Origin: JABDIP01 sp965250245
GTDB lineage: Bacteria > Pseudomonadota > Alphaproteobacteria > DSM-16000 > Inquilinaceae
Direction of reading: 5' to 3'
DNA length: 64,000 nucleotides
Assembly: GCA_965250245.1 (NCBI GenBank)
Contig: OZ252296.1
Coordinates: 2,666,001 to 2,730,000, forward strand
In this document: in pieces, positions 21,043 to 29,494 of the stretch
Layout of the letters: each line of letters opens with the position of its first letter
Position numbering within the stretch: the first letter of the stretch is position 1
Made by a program: the position numbers and the translations under genes
The notes under the pieces: model-generated
What the model was told of the DNA's origin: nothing
Seen by the model: the letters and a program-made list of their open reading frames with translations, nothing else
The model's database searches: none

Positions 21043-21077
21043 TTCACGTGCGTAAGGCCCTCACCTGCCCGTTCGGA

Positions 21078-21929
21078 TTACGGACGGCAGTCGTTGGTGT
21101 CGGTGCCGATCTTGCACAGGCCGGTGCCGATGCCCGGCTCGTCGCACTCGCCATCGTTGGAGTACTGGCAGACGTTGCGGCCGAGGCCCCGGCAGTCATT
21201 GGCATCCGTGCCCAGCGAGCACAGCGCGGTGCCGATGGTCGGCTCGTCGCACTCGCCGTCGAAGGCATACTGGCAGGTGTTGTTGCCCGAACTGCTGGAG
21301 CTGCCACCGCAATCGTTGACGTCGGTGTTCGGCGGGCAGGCGCCGGTGCCCACGCCCGGATGGTCGCACTCGCCGTCATTGGCGAACTGACAGGAATTCG
21401 GGCCCGGATCGCGAATCGAGCAATCCTGGGTGTCGGTGCCGGCAGCGCACAGGCCGGTGCCGCGGCCCGGCTCGTCGCAATCACCGTCATAGGCGAACTC
21501 ACAGGAGTTCCGCGGATCCATCGGACCGCCGCAATCGGCCTGGTCGGTGTTCGGGGCGCAGGCGCCGGTGCCGATGCCCGGATGGTCGCATTCGCCGTCA
21601 TTGGCGTACTGGCAGGAATTCGGGCCGCCGGCGTTCCGGCAGTCGTTGACGTCGGTGTTGGGCGGACAGGCGCCGGTGCCCACACCCGGATGGTCGCATT
21701 CGCCGTCATTGGCGTACTGGCAGGAGTTCGGACCCGGATCGCGGATCGAGCAGTCCTGGGTGTCGGTGCCGGCGGCGCACAGGCCGGTGCCGCGGCCCGG
21801 CTCGTCGCAATCACCGTCGAAGGCATACTGGCAGGAGTTGTTCTGCGCCCGGGCCGAATCGATCGGCAGAGCGAGAGTGAGGGCTGCCGCGGCAAACGCC
21901 ACGGTCAGGACGAACGATCGGATCAGCAC
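21078..21929 (-). CDS. Secreted protein of seven four-cysteine acidic repeats
   Basis: About 283 residues. A signal peptide (ending SARA) is followed by seven repeats of about 35-40 residues with the pattern C-x6-DG-x-CD-[EH]-P-x-x-GT-[GA]-x-C-x2-[GN]-TD-x2-DC: four Cys and six or more acidic residues per unit. The DGxCD and DxxDC segments recall Notch LNR calcium-binding repeats, but the spacing differs and no established family could be named. Disulfides and calcium binding are inferred. GTG 21929 is taken as start because CGAGGAG precedes it by eight bases; an ATG at 21953 is also in frame. A longer paralogue lies just upstream on the same strand. Confidence 0.8.
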   Translation of the reverse strand: MLIRSFVLTVAFAAAALTLALPIDSARAQNNSCQYAFDGDCDEPGRGTGLCAAGTDTQDCSIRDPGPNSCQYANDGECDHPGVGTGACPPNTDVNDCRNAGGPNSCQYANDGECDHPGIGTGACAPNTDQADCGGPMDPRNSCEFAYDGDCDEPGRGTGLCAAGTDTQDCSIRDPGPNSCQFANDGECDHPGVGTGACPPNTDVNDCGGSSSSSGNNTCQYAFDGECDEPTIGTALCSLGTDANDCRGLGRNVCQYSNDGECDEPGIGTGLCKIGTDTNDCRP

Positions 21930-22082
21930 GGAACAAACTCCTCGGGTGTCCATGTTGCAGGCCCCGGCCGGACGGCCGGGCGGAGGTGAGACGACTATCT
22001 GCGCCTAGGGTTAACGACGCATTTATGGGTTTTCCGGGAGAGCTCTCTCCCGGACGTCACAGGGTTTGGGAAAGGCCGGCCG

Positions 22083-24314
22083 TCAGGACTGACAGTCGGC
22101 TGTATCGGTTCCGGCGCGGCAGGCCCCGGTTCCGACATCGGGATGATCGCATTCGCCGTCATTGGCGAACATGCAGCTGTTGGGTCCGGCCGCCGGCGTC
22201 ATGCCGCCGGAGCAATCGGCGGTGTCGGTCCCGATTGCGCAGAGGTCGGTGCCGCTGGGCTCGTCGCATTCGCCGTCGAAGGCCCATTGGCAGCTGTTGG
22301 GGCCGGTATCGGCGACCAGCCCGGCGCAGTCCGCGGCGTCGGTGCCGGCGGCGCAGGCGCCGGTGCCGATGCCCGGCTCGTCGCATTCGCCGTCATTGGC
22401 CCAGGTGCAGGTGTTGGTGCCCTGGAGACCGGCGCAGTCGGCGGCGTCGGTGCCGGCGGCGCAGGCACCGGTGCCGATGCCCGGCTCGTCGCATTCGCCA
22501 TCATTGGCCCAGGTGCAGGTGTTGTTGCCCTGGAGACCGGCGCAATCGGCGGTGTCGCTGCCGGCGGGGCACAGCCCGGTGCCGATGCCGGGCTCATCGC
22601 ACTCACCATCATTGGTCCAGCTGCAGGCGGCCGTGCCCTCAAGCCCGGCGCAATCGGCGGTATCGGTGCCGGCCGGGCACAGTCCGGTGCCGATCCCAGG
22701 CTCGTCGCATTCGCCGTCATTGGTCCAGCTGCAGGTCGTGCCCGCCTGCGCGCCGGCGCAATCGGCGGTGTCGCTGCCGGCCGGGCACAACCCGGTGCCG
22801 ATCCCGGGCTCATCGCATTGGCCGTCATTGGTCCAGCTGCAGGTCGCGGCGACCGCGCCGCCCTGGCCGGCGCAATCGGCCGAATCCGTGCCGGCGTCGC
22901 AGAAGCCGGTGCCGATGCCGGGCTCGTCGCACTCGCCGTCATTGGCCCATTGGCAGGTATTGTTGCCGGTGACGCCGGCGCAGTCGGCGGTGTCGCTGCC
23001 GGCCGGGCACAAGCCCGTGCCGATGCCGGGCTCGTCGCATTCGCCGTCATTGGTCCAGCTGCAGGTGGCCGTGCCCTGGAGCCCGGCGCAATCGGCGGTG
23101 TCACTTCCGGCCGGGCACAGCCCGGTGCCGATGCCCGGCTCGTCGCATTCGCCGTCATTGGTCCAGCTGCAGGTCGCGCCGGCCAGGGAGCCGGAGCAGT
23201 CGGCGAAGTCGCTGCCAGCCGGGCACAGGCCGGTGCCCTCGGGCTCGTCGCACTCGCCGTCATTGGCGTAGGGGCAGCTGGTATCGGCGATCGGCTCCAA
23301 CCCGGCGCAGTCGCTGGCATCGGTACCCATTTGGCACAGGCCGGTGCCGCCATCGGGCTCGTCGCACTCGCCGTCGAAGGCCCATTGGCAGCTGTTCGGC
23401 CCGATCCCCGCCAGGTTCTGGCAGTCGGCGGTGTCGCTGCCGGCGGCGCACAGCCCGGTCCCGAGCCCCGGCTCGTCGCACTCGCCATTGGAGGCGGTCG
23501 GGCAGGCCGGGGTCTCCGGCGGCGCCACGATCGCCACCGGGCGGCAATCGTCGGTATCGGTCCCGATGGCGCAGAGGCCGGTGCCGATGCCCGGCTCGTC
23601 GCATTCGCCATCGCCGGAATAGGCGCAGGTGTTCTCACCGAGCTGGGCGCAGTCGGTGGCGTCGGTGCCGCTGACGCACAGTCCGGTGCCGTAGATCGGC
23701 TCGTCGCATTCGCCGTCATTGGCGTGTTGGCAGGAATCGTTGCCGGCCGGCAGCGACAGCCCCGGCACCATGGCCATCTGGCAGTCGGACTGGTCGGTGT
23801 TGGGCGGACAGGCCCCGGTGCCGGTGTCGGGATGGTCGCATTCGCCGTCGAAGGCGTATTGGCAGCTATCCGGACCGGGGTTCGGGTTCGAGCAATCCTG
23901 GGTGTCGGTGCCCGCCTCGCACAGGCCGGTGCCGCGGCCCGGCTCGTCGCAATCGCCGTCGAAGGCATAGCGGCAACTGTTGCCGGGATTGGCCGCGGCC
24001 CGCTCGGCCGCCGCCTGGCAGTCGTTCACGTCGGTGTTGGGCGGGCAGGCCCCGGTACCGGTGCCGGGATGGTCGCATTCGCCGTCATTGGCGAACTGGC
24101 AACTGTTCGGCCCGGGATTGGCGATGGAGCAGTCATTGGTGTCGGTGCCGGGCTTGCACAGCCCGGTGCCGCGGCCGGGCTCGTCGCAATCGCCGTCATT
24201 GGCGAACTGGCAGGTATTGGTCTGCGCCACCGCGATTTCCGGCGCCGACACGATCATGATCGCGCCGACCGCGACCGCAGCGATCAGCCATAGCCAGTTT
24301 CTGCTGATGTTCAT
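22083..24314 (-). CDS. Secreted protein of nineteen four-cysteine acidic repeats
   Basis: A 743-residue protein with an N-terminal signal or anchor (about 1-30, ending AVA) followed only by nineteen repeats of the kind found in the 21078 gene. The middle units (10-17) are nearly identical, typically CSWTNDGECDEPGIGTG then LCPAGSDTADC, spaced 36 residues apart, while the outer units are more diverged. No other domain, sortase motif or transmembrane tail is present. The regular cysteines imply a disulfide-linked rod in the periplasm or outside; the acidic DG and D-x-x-D positions suggest calcium. Function is unknown. The tandem gene pair points to duplication and unequal crossing-over. Confidence 0.8.
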   Translation of the reverse strand: MNISRNWLWLIAAVAVGAIMIVSAPEIAVAQTNTCQFANDGDCDEPGRGTGLCKPGTDTNDCSIANPGPNSCQFANDGECDHPGTGTGACPPNTDVNDCQAAAERAAANPGNSCRYAFDGDCDEPGRGTGLCEAGTDTQDCSNPNPGPDSCQYAFDGECDHPDTGTGACPPNTDQSDCQMAMVPGLSLPAGNDSCQHANDGECDEPIYGTGLCVSGTDATDCAQLGENTCAYSGDGECDEPGIGTGLCAIGTDTDDCRPVAIVAPPETPACPTASNGECDEPGLGTGLCAAGSDTADCQNLAGIGPNSCQWAFDGECDEPDGGTGLCQMGTDASDCAGLEPIADTSCPYANDGECDEPEGTGLCPAGSDFADCSGSLAGATCSWTNDGECDEPGIGTGLCPAGSDTADCAGLQGTATCSWTNDGECDEPGIGTGLCPAGSDTADCAGVTGNNTCQWANDGECDEPGIGTGFCDAGTDSADCAGQGGAVAATCSWTNDGQCDEPGIGTGLCPAGSDTADCAGAQAGTTCSWTNDGECDEPGIGTGLCPAGTDTADCAGLEGTAACSWTNDGECDEPGIGTGLCPAGSDTADCAGLQGNNTCTWANDGECDEPGIGTGACAAGTDAADCAGLQGTNTCTWANDGECDEPGIGTGACAAGTDAADCAGLVADTGPNSCQWAFDGECDEPSGTDLCAIGTDTADCSGGMTPAAGPNSCMFANDGECDHPDVGTGACRAGTDTADCQS
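22300..23250 (-). repeat. Tandem near-identical 108-bp-type units inside the Cys-repeat gene
   Basis: Repeats 10-17 of the 743-residue protein are similar at the DNA level, with recurring blocks such as CCGTCATTGGTCCAGCTGCA and GCGCAATCGGCGGTGTC. Boundaries are approximate. This makes the array prone to changes in copy number and to assembly error. Confidence 0.7.
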
Positions 24315-24515
24315 TGGCCCGCCCTAGCTAGTCCTACCGGATGATCGCCCGGCATCGGCGATGGTTCCGGATCGGGACCCCGGACGGGGACTTGAGAGCG
24401 CGGAATGCGGACCGACCCTGTTCCAGACTCAAGCCTACAAGATCGGCATTTGTGCCGCCACCCCCGCCACGTTGAATTGGCCGGGCGGGATGCCCGCAGG
24501 CAGAACTTTTTGGGC

Positions 24516-25337
24516 CTAGCTGCCGCCTTCCACGGCGTCCCAGTAGGCGCGGTTCTGCGGGCTCAGGAAGATGTCGTGCCGGGCCGCCAGGCACTGCCGG
24601 AAGGAGATGAACCCGCCGCCGGGAAGCCCGGCGCAGCGGCGATAGGCGTCCTCCGCCATCTCCAGCCCCGCGCGATCCTCCCAGACCACGTCGGCATCCC
24701 CCACGACGGTGGTCCACAGCCGGTCGCGATCGGCGACGTCCCCGTCGCCACCGCGGGGGATGGCGTTGATCAGCCGGTTGGTGATCAGCGCGGCGACGGT
24801 GCCCGGGCCGCCCTGGTCGACCAGCCGGTCGGCGACCTGGCGCAGCGGCCCGGTGACCAGCGCGATTTCCGACTGCACCGTGGGATCCGCGTTGACCGCC
24901 AGGGTTTGCGGCACCAGCGAGGCCAATGGCCCGACCTCGACGGCGATGTCGGACAGGTCGAATGCGGCCAGCGACTGGCGCGGCACCGACATGCGGACGG
25001 CGCGGTTGCCGCGGGCGCTGACGAATTCGGCGACAGAGGCTGCGGGAATGCGGATGGCGCCGCCGGAAGCGCGCGCAACGATGGTGATGGCGGCGGTCTG
25101 GCCCTCGGCGACCTCGTACGGCGTACGCGGCGGCGGCACCGGAGCGCGTTCCTGCATGCAGAAGGCCGACAGGTCGACGGTGCATTCACGGTCGTCGCAG
25201 TGCATCGGCATCGCACCGTTGCTGGCGACCAGCCCCAGGATCTGCGGTTCGGCGGCGCGCGCCGCCGGCGCGGCGAAACCGAACGTCATTCCCGACAGCG
25301 CGAGCGCTGCCAGGGCTGTGAACAGAGGGCGTCGCAT
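24516..25337 (-). CDS. Periplasmic protein of unknown function
   Basis: The 273-residue protein has a clear signal peptide (MRRPLFTALAALALSG... ending ARA near residue 27). The mature part has two N-terminal CxxxxC-like pairs (CDDREC and FC) and a C-terminal pair around RRCAGLPGG and FRQCLAAR, suggesting disulfides. ATG 25337 is preceded by GGAGG at seven bases. It lies just upstream of the two Cys-repeat genes on the same strand, 201 bp away, and might be exported with them. No family was recognised. Confidence 0.75.
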   Translation of the reverse strand: MRRPLFTALAALALSGMTFGFAAPAARAAEPQILGLVASNGAMPMHCDDRECTVDLSAFCMQERAPVPPPRTPYEVAEGQTAAITIVARASGGAIRIPAASVAEFVSARGNRAVRMSVPRQSLAAFDLSDIAVEVGPLASLVPQTLAVNADPTVQSEIALVTGPLRQVADRLVDQGGPGTVAALITNRLINAIPRGGDGDVADRDRLWTTVVGDADVVWEDRAGLEMAEDAYRRCAGLPGGGFISFRQCLAARHDIFLSPQNRAYWDAVEGGS

Positions 25338-25638
25338 TACACGACCTCCAACGGGGTTGATGCCTTGCTGCGAAGCGCGCGGTCCGATCGGACCGAAGGC
25401 CCGTTGCCGTCGGGAACCTTCCGATCCCCTACCTGGGGCCACGCGATGCCTACCTTTCCCGATACCGAGGTGACGATAACGGTGCGTGCGCAGGGTTATT
25501 CCACATTTTCGCCATTTTTTCCAGTCTTGCGCGACTCGGCGTTGCCATGCGGCTTGAAGGCGATTGCACCGGTTGTGGATTGCGCGGCGCACACGGCATC
25601 GCTATGTCATGGGCCCCGATCGCGCGCGGACGCCAACC
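25338..25638. other. Divergent intergenic region
   Basis: This 301-bp gap separates the periplasmic-protein gene (minus) from trmFO (plus). It must carry both promoters. A patch around 25490-25530 (ttattccacattttcgccat) is richer in A and T than the rest, but no clear operator, riboswitch or small gene was seen. Confidence 0.5.
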
Positions 25639-27006
25639 ATGACCGATACCTCCCCTGCTCCGATCCATGTCGTCGGCGGCGGACTCGCCGGCAGCGAGGC
25701 CGCCTGGCAGATCGCGCAGACCGGCGTTCCCGTCGTGCTGCACGAGATGCGGCCGGAGCGCATGACCGAGGCGCACCAGACCGACGGCTTGGCGGAGCTG
25801 GTGTGCTCCAACTCGTTCCGATCCGACGACAAGGACGAGAACGCGGTGGGGCTGCTGCATGAGGAAATGCGGCGCTGCGGCTCGCTGATCATGCAGGCCG
25901 GGGACGGCCACAAGGTCCCGGCTGGCGGGGCGCTGGCGGTCGACCGCGAGGGCTTTTCCCGCGCCGTCACCGCCGAGCTCGCCTCGCATCCGCTGGTCGA
26001 GATCGACCGTGCCGAGGTCGCCGGCCTGCCGCCGGAGGACTGGGACAGCGTCATCATCGCCACCGGCCCCCTCACCTCGCCGGCCCTGGCCGAGGCGGTG
26101 AAGACCCTGAGCGGCGAGGCGGAGCTGGCCTTCTTCGATGCCATCGCGCCGATCGTCTACAAGGAGTCCATCGACTTCTCCAAGGCCTGGTTCCAGTCCC
26201 GCTACGACAAGGCGGGACCCGGCGGCACCGGTTCCGATTACATCAACTGCCCGATGACCCAGGCGGAGTACGAGGGTTTCCTCGACGCGGTGCTGGCGGC
26301 GCCGAAGACCGAATTCAAGGAGTGGGAAGCCGACACGCCCTATTTCGAGGGCTGCCTGCCGATCGAGGTGATGGCCGAGCGCGGCCGCGAGACCCTGCGC
26401 TACGGGCCGATGAAGCCGGTCGGGCTGACCAACCCGCACCGGCCGGAGAAGCCGCATGCAGTGGTGCAGCTGCGCCAGGACAACGCGCTGGGCACGCTCT
26501 ACAACATCGTCGGCTTCCAGACGAAGATGAAATACGGCGAGCAGACCCGGATCTTCCGCATGATCCCGGGGCTGGAGACGGCCGAGTTCGCCCGGCTGGG
26601 CGGCGTCCACCGCAACACCTTCCTCAATAGCCCGAGGCTGCTCGACGGCGCGTTGCGCATGAAGGCGATGCCGCGGCTGCGCTTCGCCGGACAGGTGACC
26701 GGCGTGGAAGGCTATGTGGAGAGCGCGGCCATCGGCCTGCTGGCCGGCCGGTTCGCGGCCGCCGAGCGGGCCGGCCTGGCGCCGTCCCGGCCGCCGGAGA
26801 CCACCGCGCTCGGCGCGCTTCTGCGGCACATCACCGGCGGCGCCGAAGCCGCCACCTTCCAGCCGATGAACGTCAATTTCGGCCTGTTCCCGCCACCGGA
26901 GACCGGCGGCCGGAAGGTCAAGGGCCGCGACCGCAAGCGGCTCTACACCAGCCGCGCCCTGGCCGATCTGGACGCCTGGCTGGCGGAACCCCGCGTGGCT
27001 GCCTGA
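25639..27006 (+). CDS. trmFO: tRNA (uracil-54-C5)-methyltransferase, folate/FAD-dependent
   Basis: The 455-residue enzyme makes ribothymidine at position 54 of the tRNA T-loop, using methylene-tetrahydrofolate and FADH2. The N-terminal FAD motif is GGGLAGSEAAW (13-23), followed by the TrmFO hallmark CSNSFRSDD (from Cys56), YKESIDFSKAW, and NCPMTQAEY. The C-terminal VTGVEGYVESAAIGLLAG is diagnostic; only its core GVEGYVESAA is needed to recognise it. ATG 25639 matches the conserved N-terminus; another in-frame ATG is at 25609. TrmFO is normal in alphaproteobacteria in place of TrmA. Confidence 0.97.
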   Translation: MTDTSPAPIHVVGGGLAGSEAAWQIAQTGVPVVLHEMRPERMTEAHQTDGLAELVCSNSFRSDDKDENAVGLLHEEMRRCGSLIMQAGDGHKVPAGGALAVDREGFSRAVTAELASHPLVEIDRAEVAGLPPEDWDSVIIATGPLTSPALAEAVKTLSGEAELAFFDAIAPIVYKESIDFSKAWFQSRYDKAGPGGTGSDYINCPMTQAEYEGFLDAVLAAPKTEFKEWEADTPYFEGCLPIEVMAERGRETLRYGPMKPVGLTNPHRPEKPHAVVQLRQDNALGTLYNIVGFQTKMKYGEQTRIFRMIPGLETAEFARLGGVHRNTFLNSPRLLDGALRMKAMPRLRFAGQVTGVEGYVESAAIGLLAGRFAAAERAGLAPSRPPETTALGALLRHITGGAEAATFQPMNVNFGLFPPPETGGRKVKGRDRKRLYTSRALADLDAWLAEPRVAA

Positions 27007-27104
27007 ACTCCCGCTATCGCGCGAACCGGCAATTTACGGTATGGATTGCGCTTCGGAATCGCACGTTCGTGCGGCTAAAGCGTCCATAAATATCGGGGGG
27101 GCCA

Positions 27105-27710
27105 ATGGCGAACATACTGCAAGACCTGAGAAATACGGTTTTCGCGGGCATCGGCCTGACCATCCTGCTGATCCTCATCGTGCTGATCTGGCACGGCGAG
27201 GGCCTGGGCATGGACACCGGCTGGTGGGCATTCCTGTTCCGCTGGCTGCACGTGCTCAGCGGCGTCATGTGGATCGGCCTGCTGTGGTACTTCAACTTCG
27301 TGCAGATCCCCAACATGCCGAAGATCCCCGACGAGCAGAAACCGGCGATCGGCAAGGTGATCGCGCCGGCGGCACTGTGGTGGTTCCGCTGGGCGGCCAT
27401 GTCGACCATCGTGACCGGCATCATCCTTGCCGGCCTCAATGGCTATCTGATCGAAGCCATCCTGATCGGCCTGACCGACGGCGTGCCGAGGCACACAGCG
27501 ATCGGCATCGGCATGTGGCTGGGCACGATCATGTTCCTCAACGTCTGGCTCGTGATCTGGCCGAACCAGAAGAGGGCGCTCGGCATCGTCGAGGCCGACG
27601 CCGACAGCAAGGCGAAATCGGCCCGCACCGCGATGTTGTTCTCGCGGACCAACACCATGCTGTCGATCCCGATGCTCTACGCCATGGTCTCGGCGCAGAA
27701 CCTGTTCTGA
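27105..27710 (+). CDS. PuuD-like urate-oxidase membrane domain protein
   Basis: A 201-residue integral membrane protein with about four helices and histidines positioned as in the N-terminal domain of the membrane urate hydroxylase PuuD (RWLHVLSGVMWIGLLWYFNF split: HVLSGVMWIG, LLWYFNFVQIP). The full PuuD adds a C-terminal cytochrome c domain, which is absent, so the protein may be a stand-alone family member with another redox role. A ribosome site of seven G precedes ATG 27105. No purine genes are nearby. Confidence 0.82.
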   Translation: MANILQDLRNTVFAGIGLTILLILIVLIWHGEGLGMDTGWWAFLFRWLHVLSGVMWIGLLWYFNFVQIPNMPKIPDEQKPAIGKVIAPAALWWFRWAAMSTIVTGIILAGLNGYLIEAILIGLTDGVPRHTAIGIGMWLGTIMFLNVWLVIWPNQKRALGIVEADADSKAKSARTAMLFSRTNTMLSIPMLYAMVSAQNLF

Positions 27711-27734
27711 CCGGGCAGCCCCGGTCGCCGATCC

Positions 27735-27761
27735 CGGTGGGCCGTCTCCGACGGCCCACCG
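27735..27761. terminator. Shared hairpin between convergent genes
   Basis: CGGTGGGCCGTC (27735-27746) and GACGGCCCACCG (27750-27761) form a perfect 12-bp stem with a three-base loop. It sits between the convergent PuuD-like and membrane-anchored genes. There is no long T-run on either side. Confidence 0.6.
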
Positions 27762-27773
27762 TGTCCGCCGTTG

Positions 27774-28307
27774 CTAGCGAAGTCTCGAGTTCTCGTTCCC
27801 GACCGATTCCAATGTCTCTTCATAGAGCAGCCTGACGTCGACGGTCTCCCCACGCTCGACTCGTTGGGAAATCATCGTCAGCGCATTGATGTGAAGGCTC
27901 GTTTCGCCATAGCGGATGGTGGCGTCCCGGCCGTGTTCGTCGGTCACGATGGTCCAGGAATACCGTGGCGCGGCGTCGAAGATGTCGCCGAACACGATTC
28001 CGAGACTCTCCAGCTCATAGGTTTGATGGGGCAGGAAGGCATTGTCGTCCAGCAGGGCCTGGAGCACCGGAATGTCCTCCTCGCTGCGATGCAGCTCCTT
28101 GATGCCGTACCGGCCTTCCGCCTCGCGCCGAACAAGTTCGCGTTGATGCGCCAGCCTTTCCTGGTCGGACCGCAACAGCACCGAGAATTGCGTCTGCCGA
28201 TCACCGCTGGACGAAATGCCGTCGCCACTGAACCCGCCAAAGAGCGCAAACGCTCCGATCGCGGCAACGACCAAGCCAAGCGCCAACAGACCGTAGATCC
28301 GCTTCAT
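27774..28307 (-). CDS. Membrane-anchored protein, DUF3806-like
   Basis: About 177 residues: one N-terminal helix (KRIYGLLALGLVVAAIGAF) and an extracytoplasmic domain. The segment LGIVFGDIF, then YSWTIVTDEHGRDATIRYG and RVERGETVDVRLLYEE follows the order of DUF3806 proteins, whose role is unknown. The assignment rests on memory of the family pattern. The frame starts at ATG 28316 (MGGMKRI); the second Met, 28307, gives a more usual signal-anchor length. It is convergent with the PuuD-like gene. Confidence 0.7.
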   Translation of the reverse strand: MKRIYGLLALGLVVAAIGAFALFGGFSGDGISSSGDRQTQFSVLLRSDQERLAHQRELVRREAEGRYGIKELHRSEEDIPVLQALLDDNAFLPHQTYELESLGIVFGDIFDAAPRYSWTIVTDEHGRDATIRYGETSLHINALTMISQRVERGETVDVRLLYEETLESVGNENSRLR

Positions 28308-28575
28308 TCCACCCACCCTTGCGCAGTTGCAGGAGCAAGGGTACGGCGGCCGCGTTTTTCATAGGGTTAACGTATCTTCATTAATACCGCCCCATCAGGG
28401 CGGGCCAGAGCAGCCTGATCACCCCAAGCGGGTGCGTTGCCTGGACGTCGGACGCGAAGACGTCGAATTGAGCCGCGCGCGGGGATCTCAGATACCTCCC
28501 CGTCAAGGTTGGCTGCAGCATGACCGGAGCCGCGTCGCCGAGGTCCGGCGGCCTCTATTCAAACGCCGCCGTCGA

Positions 28576-29403
28576 TCAGGCGATGGCGCCCTCCTCCTCG
28601 ACGTGCTCCTCGGCATTTGTGGCCGCTGATGCCATCAAGGTCCGGTAGCGCTCGGCAAGGATTTCAACCAGCACCGCAACCGCCAGCAACACCGGCGCCA
28701 ACGTTGCCATTACCAAGAGATAGGCGCCGGCCCATTCGACGATAGGAGGCAGGTTCTGCATCTGTCCCACCCATTCGATGCGCAGGTATACCGGCAGCAC
28801 CAGCACCAGTGTCACGGCGAACGCGCCCGGAATTGCGCGCATTGTCCCGCCTCCGCGCGACAGCCGCCAGGCCTGCGCCGGAGAGAGCGGCGGCCCGGCC
28901 ACGGCAGCCGGAAGCACCAGCGCCAGACGACCCAGAATCGGCGCCAGAAGGATCAGCGGCAGGCAAGGCAGCAGCCGGGTGAACAAAACAAACAACGCGA
29001 TCGACGGCGTCCACTCGAGAAGGGTGTAGGCGGTGTCGGCGAGCAGCCGGTGCGCCAGAAAGGATGCCACCGCGTAGACGACCCCGGCAGTGACCAGAAA
29101 TCCGCATCCGTAGAGCAGGTACCACAGCAGATTGTGCGGCCTTATGTCCGATACCGTGGGCATTCCCCCGGTGCTGCGAAGACAGCTGCGGAACCACACA
29201 TAGGAAAACAGGAGAGCCAGGACCATCTGAAATGGCGGCGGGAGCAAGGGCTGGTAGAGCAAGGTCGGAATGTCGATGAACTGGATCACCGGCACACCGA
29301 ACACCGGCGACAGCCTCATGAACAGAAACGACAGCAGGAGCCAGAGCAGCGCGAACAGCCAGGAGCGCCTTGCGAGGTTACCCAGCAATGTCACCACAGG
29401 CAT
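28576..29403 (-). CDS. Polytopic membrane protein of unknown function
   Basis: The 275-residue protein has about six hydrophobic segments and an acidic cytosolic tail (EEHVEEEGAIA). The segment SPAQAWRLSRGGGTMRAIPG between helices resembles the AWxLTxGNxxR pattern in the membrane protein at 52423, so the two may be distant relatives. The start is ATG 29403. Nothing indicates substrate or partner. It is separated from the squalene-synthase-like gene by 91 bp on the same strand. Confidence 0.75.
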   Translation of the reverse strand: MPVVTLLGNLARRSWLFALLWLLLSFLFMRLSPVFGVPVIQFIDIPTLLYQPLLPPPFQMVLALLFSYVWFRSCLRSTGGMPTVSDIRPHNLLWYLLYGCGFLVTAGVVYAVASFLAHRLLADTAYTLLEWTPSIALFVLFTRLLPCLPLILLAPILGRLALVLPAAVAGPPLSPAQAWRLSRGGGTMRAIPGAFAVTLVLVLPVYLRIEWVGQMQNLPPIVEWAGAYLLVMATLAPVLLAVAVLVEILAERYRTLMASAATNAEEHVEEEGAIA

Positions 29404-29494
29404 GCCGATTACTTCCTTTTTCGATAAGTGTACGACCTCCTCTCACCATTTACGCGAATCGATTAAGATAGCATCAATACACCTTCGACGCCGG

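Noticed and set aside
22300..23250. Regular repeats that might be taken for a CRISPR array
   Set aside because: Units are adjacent, in frame and protein-coding with no unique spacers.
22143..24293. Long plus-strand frame opposite the Cys-repeat gene
   Set aside because: It mirrors the repeat DNA and lacks a signal peptide or ribosome site, whereas the minus-strand product has both a signal peptide and a regular cysteine pattern.
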